Positions 60,257-64,000 of a DNA stretch of 64,000 nt are shown here, one piece after another. The notes under the pieces are model-generated. The model saw only the letters and a list, made by a program, of their open reading frames with translations. It was not told where the DNA came from and searched no databases. Each line of letters begins with the position of its first letter. Position 1 is the stretch's first letter. The position numbers and the translations under genes were made by a program. The DNA is from DSWT01 sp035373625 (GTDB lineage Bacteria > Chloroflexota > Anaerolineae > B4-G1 > SLSP01): positions 1 through 64,000 of the forward strand of contig DAOSNS010000013.1 in the NCBI GenBank assembly GCA_035373625.1. Direction: 5' to 3'.

Positions 60257-63200
60257 TCAGCGTGTTCCCAAAACGGCGTGCAACGATTCACACGCCGGGC
60301 AACTGCCGTCAGGCCGGATGATGGCGTAACCATCCTGAGGATCATAACCATAGCGGACGAAATCAATGTTCCAGACGATGATGCAGCGTACCATGCCGGT
60401 ATTGATCCCCAATTGCACGGCTTCAGCAAGCCAGGCGGCCTGCTGCGCATTGTTCGTCCCGCGCGCCCAGGCAAACTGATCGGAGAAGGTGGGCACACCT
60501 TCCTGCGAAGCGTAGCCCATTTCGGTGTAGAACAACTTGCGCGTTCCACGGAAGATGTTGTAATACAGCTCGGTCTGCGGCAGGAAGAACCACGAGTGAT
60601 GGGTGTCGCTGGGATTGGCGGGGTGTCCGATGCGCGCCGAAGGTGACGTGGCCCCGGAGTTATGATGCGCACCGATGTAATCCATGCAGTTGGCCGCGCC
60701 GGCGTTATACAATCCCTCCATCCACGGCTTGTCATCGCAGCCGTTGGGACCACAACCGCCGAACCAGCCGGTCGGCGCGGGCGCCGCACTGATGACGGCT
60801 GTGCCACCATTGGCCGCCTTGATCGCATTGTAGGCTTTGCACAGCAAGTTAGTATACGCCTGCGGACTGATCAAGCCGATCTGCCATTCGCGGTCAATGT
60901 TCGGCTCATTCCATACCTCGATGGCATCCGCGCCCGCCGACGCCAGTCCGGCGACCCAACTGGCAAACTTATCCTCGAAGCCCGCTTGGGTTACCATCTC
61001 CGGCCCACCCAGGGCGCTCAGTTGAATCTTAAAGCCGTTAGCGTGCGCTGTGTTAATGATGGAGTTAGCGCCCTGGCCGTAGTGCACCTGGATCTTCACC
61101 CAGTTCATACCGGCATAGTGCATTTTTTCTTTATAAGGCAAGCCGAGGTCGCGCACGTGTCCCCCCAGTTCAAAACCGCCGGAGGATACCGGCGCAACGA
61201 TAGGCGTCACCGGCGTTGCTGCCGGCTGTTCACCCACCTGGATTATCAAGTAAACCTTACCGCCCGAAATGGCCTTATCGCCGACTTGAATTTGCCAGTC
61301 TCCACGATAGGTGCCATCGGCATTCGGCGCCGTCATCTCCACACTGATGTCCACATTCGCGCCGGCCTTGACTTCGCCGATCTCGACTTTCGCCACATCG
61401 GTCATTTTTTCACCGGAGACAAAGACCAGCGCCGTGTCTTTGGGCCAGTCGGTGTTACCGGCATTGCGCATGCGCCAGGTTTTGGTGAATTTCTCACCCT
61501 TCTGGAAACGGGTGTTGTCGGGGACCGTGACGTCGGCGACAAAGCCGGCCTTCAGTTCCTCGCCGGGAGTTTCCTGGGGCGTCGGCGTCGCTGTGGTCGC
61601 CCCGGTATCGGATCCCGTCGTCGTAGTTTCGGCCACGGTCGCGGTGACGACCGGCGCCGGCAACGCTACCCGCACTTCAAGCGTCCCCTTATCCAACCCG
61701 GCAACGTTCGCCGCAATCTTGTACGTGCCGGTCATCGTCGGCGCAGTCCAGGCAAACTGGGGCTGGGTCAACGGTGTGGTCTGCTGAGCAGCCGCCTTTC
61801 CATCCGGGCCGGTCACTCCCCAGGCAATCTCCGGCAGTGCAAAGGCTGCCGTGGTCGTTTGAGCCTTATAGGCCGCCACAACGTCCAGGATTCCGGGCAG
61901 GTTTCCGGCGTCTGTCAGATCGCGCAACACCACACCGCCCAGATGATAGCGGGAAACGAGATCGAGGCGCGTGCGCAACCACTGCGGCGTCCCAAGCCAC
62001 TGCGACGTTTCGCCGATGACCAGGCGTGTCGCGCCCGTAAGGGCATCCGTTTCCACGTTAGAAATCGCGCCGAGTTTGAAGAGCAACGCCGTGCCCGGCG
62101 CAACGCTGTCGGTGAGCGGCGTCGCAGGCTGGATGCTGCCGATCGGCGCGAGGATGGCATCCAGACCGACAACTTTTTCGCCGTCGGTGCTGAGCGTTGT
62201 GTAAACAGGCATAAGCTTATGGCGGTGCACCTGCGTCACCGCCCAGGTGAGCATCTGCTCCACGAAGCCGCCCGGCGCATACGCGCCAGGATCGAGGGGC
62301 ATCACCACACGCAATTGATCGGCGGCCTCCCCCAAAGCGGCCCAATCATAACCGCCGGAGTCCCATGTGCCGTCGGCAGCGCGCTGCGGCGTCTCGACGA
62401 CGACAGCCAGCCACAGGCCATTCTGGTGGAAAGTTTTTGCCAGGTCGGTCACAAAGCCGGCATAAACGTCGCGGTCCTCCGCAGGCAAGCGACGATAGTC
62501 GAGCACCAGGCCACTGTATCCCCCGCTTTGCGCAACGCCGAGCAAATTCTGCACGTGTGACACGCGATCATTGGCATTATTCAGCATATCGCTCACCAAT
62601 GCCCAGTTGGGATCGCGCCCCGGTACCCAGTTGCGCACAATCGGCACCAGCGTCAATGCACCGCCTTGCGCCGCGGCCGGTAATTGCGTTGCGTCGCCGG
62701 TCACGCCGCCCATCGTCCCGATCAAGATACCGGGCACATTCACTTCGGTCAGTGCGGCCTCTGGTGAAGGTGTCAACGTCGTCGGCAACGGGAAAGCCCC
62801 CACCTCGGTCGCAATCTTCGGCTGCGCCAGGCCCGTCTGCATCACCATCACGGAGGCAGGCAGGGTCTTCACATCCGCCGTCAGGACTTCGGCGTTACGG
62901 TCCAGCCTGGTAGGTAACCAACGCCAGGTGTCGCCGTCCCAGCTATACAGGTCGAGCGTTTCCCAGGGTTCGGCCTCGTTGGGGATGACCACTTCGAGCT
63001 GCGCCGGACCGGAGACATCCTTACCACGTAAGGTGATTTTGTAATAGGGACTTTTGGGCGTCAGATAGGCCGGCAGCACATTCAGCGCCGGACGCAAATC
63101 CGACGCCGACCCGGCCACAAAGTCTGCCTGAGGGACAGAATCCAGTTTCACGCGCACCTTACGCTCGACCGGCGCGGACAGTTTGACCTTCAACCCATCG

Positions 63201-63664
63201 GGGTGCTCAACGGTAGAATTCGTGGCATCAAGGGTGGTATAGCCGCTCTCAAACGCACTGCCAAGTTGCGCCAGCGACAATTCGGGCATCAGCAAGACCA
63301 CGATCACCAGAAGGATCAGCAACGCCAATCCACCAAGCAACCAACGTCGTCCCCGGAAGAAAGTACCCACGCCGGTCAAAAACATACCGAGTTTCTCGGC
63401 CATAGAAGGTTTCGCCGCTTCGAGTTCCGCAATACTGACGATGGACGGCGCCGTATCAGGTGTATCTGACACAGGCACTGCATCATACGTCTCCGCCTCA
63501 AACGGCGGCTCCGGCGGCATAATCTCGGACGGCACAACGGCCGACGGCGCCGCCTCGGCCACTTCAGCCACTTCCGGCACCGGAACCGGCGCCAGCTTTG
63601 GGGCTGCGGCTTCGGACTTCAACTGCGATTCGATTACCTCATCCGGCTGATTCTCATCACTCAT
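60257..63664 (-). CDS. Large membrane-anchored glycoside-hydrolase-like protein
   Basis: 1,135 residues. A cytosolic Pro/Glu-rich region (1-100), one membrane segment (108-126), a beta-rich part, then a GH18/YaaH-like barrel (about 330-600, SGGYSGLVLDYRRL) whose DxxDxDxE motif is degenerate. An NBR1-type FW domain (about 720-830, FTKTWRMRNAGNTDWPKDT) follows, then a second TIM barrel (about 850-1135) with acid/base Glu in EVWNEPN and candidate nucleophile Glu in FYTEMGYASQ. Only the last barrel looks catalytically competent (clan GH-A-like). It probably acts on extracellular polysaccharide. GGAGG precedes the ATG. Confidence 0.85.
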   Translation of the reverse strand: MSDENQPDEVIESQLKSEAAAPKLAPVPVPEVAEVAEAAPSAVVPSEIMPPEPPFEAETYDAVPVSDTPDTAPSIVSIAELEAAKPSMAEKLGMFLTGVGTFFRGRRWLLGGLALLILLVIVVLLMPELSLAQLGSAFESGYTTLDATNSTVEHPDGLKVKLSAPVERKVRVKLDSVPQADFVAGSASDLRPALNVLPAYLTPKSPYYKITLRGKDVSGPAQLEVVIPNEAEPWETLDLYSWDGDTWRWLPTRLDRNAEVLTADVKTLPASVMVMQTGLAQPKIATEVGAFPLPTTLTPSPEAALTEVNVPGILIGTMGGVTGDATQLPAAAQGGALTLVPIVRNWVPGRDPNWALVSDMLNNANDRVSHVQNLLGVAQSGGYSGLVLDYRRLPAEDRDVYAGFVTDLAKTFHQNGLWLAVVVETPQRAADGTWDSGGYDWAALGEAADQLRVVMPLDPGAYAPGGFVEQMLTWAVTQVHRHKLMPVYTTLSTDGEKVVGLDAILAPIGSIQPATPLTDSVAPGTALLFKLGAISNVETDALTGATRLVIGETSQWLGTPQWLRTRLDLVSRYHLGGVVLRDLTDAGNLPGILDVVAAYKAQTTTAAFALPEIAWGVTGPDGKAAAQQTTPLTQPQFAWTAPTMTGTYKIAANVAGLDKGTLEVRVALPAPVVTATVAETTTTGSDTGATTATPTPQETPGEELKAGFVADVTVPDNTRFQKGEKFTKTWRMRNAGNTDWPKDTALVFVSGEKMTDVAKVEIGEVKAGANVDISVEMTAPNADGTYRGDWQIQVGDKAISGGKVYLIIQVGEQPAATPVTPIVAPVSSGGFELGGHVRDLGLPYKEKMHYAGMNWVKIQVHYGQGANSIINTAHANGFKIQLSALGGPEMVTQAGFEDKFASWVAGLASAGADAIEVWNEPNIDREWQIGLISPQAYTNLLCKAYNAIKAANGGTAVISAAPAPTGWFGGCGPNGCDDKPWMEGLYNAGAANCMDYIGAHHNSGATSPSARIGHPANPSDTHHSWFFLPQTELYYNIFRGTRKLFYTEMGYASQEGVPTFSDQFAWARGTNNAQQAAWLAEAVQLGINTGMVRCIIVWNIDFVRYGYDPQDGYAIIRPDGSCPACESLHAVLGTR

Positions 63665-63719
63665 GTCAACCTCCAGGATAGATCACTACCTCCCTTTCAA
63701 CTCATAGGGATTGTTGACC

Positions 63720-63747
63720 ATTCTATCACAGGGTAGGGGTTTGGCAA
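63720..63747 (-). promoter_or_regulatory. Promoter of the 1,135-residue protein gene
   Basis: Minus strand: TTGCCA (63742-63747), 16-bp spacer, TAGAAT (63720-63725), about 56 bp before the ATG at 63664. Confidence 0.6.
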
Positions 63748-63775
63748 GGCAGTTGACAGAAAATCAAAAGTTGTT

Positions 63776-63804
63776 TTGACTTTTCCTTCAAAACATAGCA
63801 TAAT
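63776..63804 (+). promoter_or_regulatory. Promoter of the gene at the right edge
   Basis: TTGACT (63776-63781), 17-bp spacer, CATAAT (63799-63804), giving a leader of about 105 nt before the GTG at 63917. Together with the promoter at 63720 it makes a divergent promoter region. Confidence 0.6.
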
Positions 63805-63916
63805 AGAGATAGACAAGCGATGCCTTTTGTAAAAAGAAACTATTTGAACGATCCGGGTATGTTCGTCAGAAATACCACCACCCTCAGTGGAAAATCTGTT
63901 TTGTTAAGGAGGGATT

Positions 63917-64000
63917 GTGACTGAGATTGCTTTACGTCAATATGAGAATGAAATTGATCACCTCATAGAAGAGGCCCGCTATGTGGAAGCCCTGGCCCAT
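63917..64000 (+). CDS. 5' end of a gene cut by the window edge, possible TPR protein
   Basis: GTG start 4 nt after GGAGGG; 28 codons are visible (starting TEIALRQYENEIDHLIEEAR, then YVEALAH). The alternating helix with EARYVEALAH resembles the start of a tetratricopeptide repeat, but the fragment is too short to assign. Confidence 0.6.
   Translation, partial: MTEIALRQYENEIDHLIEEARYVEALAH

Noticed and set aside
60662..62560. 632-codon plus-strand frame
   Set aside because: Antisense to the glycosidase-like gene, which has a signal, domains and promoter; the antisense protein is Arg/Gly/His-rich without motifs.

Overview
The window reads as a chromosome segment of a GC-rich bacterium, most likely a member of the Chloroflexota (Anaerolineae-like). 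This is an inference from four things: Thr/Pro-rich 'TPTATP' linkers in exported proteins, a soluble-adenylyl-cyclase-like ATPase, a divergent GroEL paralogue, and many short tandem repeats between genes. No rRNA or taxonomic marker is present to prove it.

Layout. 1-17 kb is mostly minus-strand housekeeping: purN, fabF and plsX; a DnaQ-DinG helicase; two different valyl-tRNA synthetases; a VapBC-type toxin-antitoxin pair; an epimerase with cysH; and a homoserine-dehydrogenase-like gene. The second valS has a T-box leader with a consensus promoter. 17-22.7 kb is a plus-strand run: solute-binding lipoprotein, lactonase, RNA methyltransferase, glycosyltransferase, YcaQ-like glycosylase and a methyltransferase.

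22.8-29.4 kb is a 6.5-kb integrative element inserted in a tRNA-Val(TAC) gene and bounded by perfect 45-bp direct repeats. It has two excisionase-like HTH genes, a tyrosine integrase, small membrane proteins, an origin-like region (69-bp tandem repeats, 10-bp iterons inside an inverted repeat), a ribbon-helix-helix protein, a primase-polymerase with a CHC2 zinc finger, and an HUH rolling-circle initiator. It looks like a self-replicating integrative plasmid without recognisable transfer genes, and is the main novelty candidate.

29.5-34.5 kb is a minus-strand set of response regulator, GroEL-like chaperonin, Asp-box propeller and 7TM histidine kinase; a heptamer repeat has expanded inside the kinase ATPase domain. 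34.7-44.5 kb holds metabolic and envelope genes: metallo-beta-lactamase-fold hydrolase, cupin, SAM hydrolase, murA with the fosfomycin-resistance Asp, RNase H-like nuclease, rdgB, an AlkP-family protein and a large lipoprotein. 44.5-55.4 kb is a minus-strand signalling cluster: sAC-like ATPase, pseudokinase-PP2C, LysM/peptidase-like membrane protein, Ser/Thr kinase-FHA, DUF4139-like protein and zinc-ribbon membrane protein. 55.5-63.7 kb has a PEBP lipoprotein, a DsbA-cyclophilin fusion and its cyclophilin paralogue, a 19-unit 23-bp repeat array, obg, and a 1,135-residue membrane-anchored glycosidase-like protein. A new plus-strand gene starts at the right edge.

Repeat families recur throughout: a GGATCTGGCGATCC core at three sites, 7-bp arrays, AGCAGATT arrays, and 8-, 15-, 23- and 36-bp tandem arrays.
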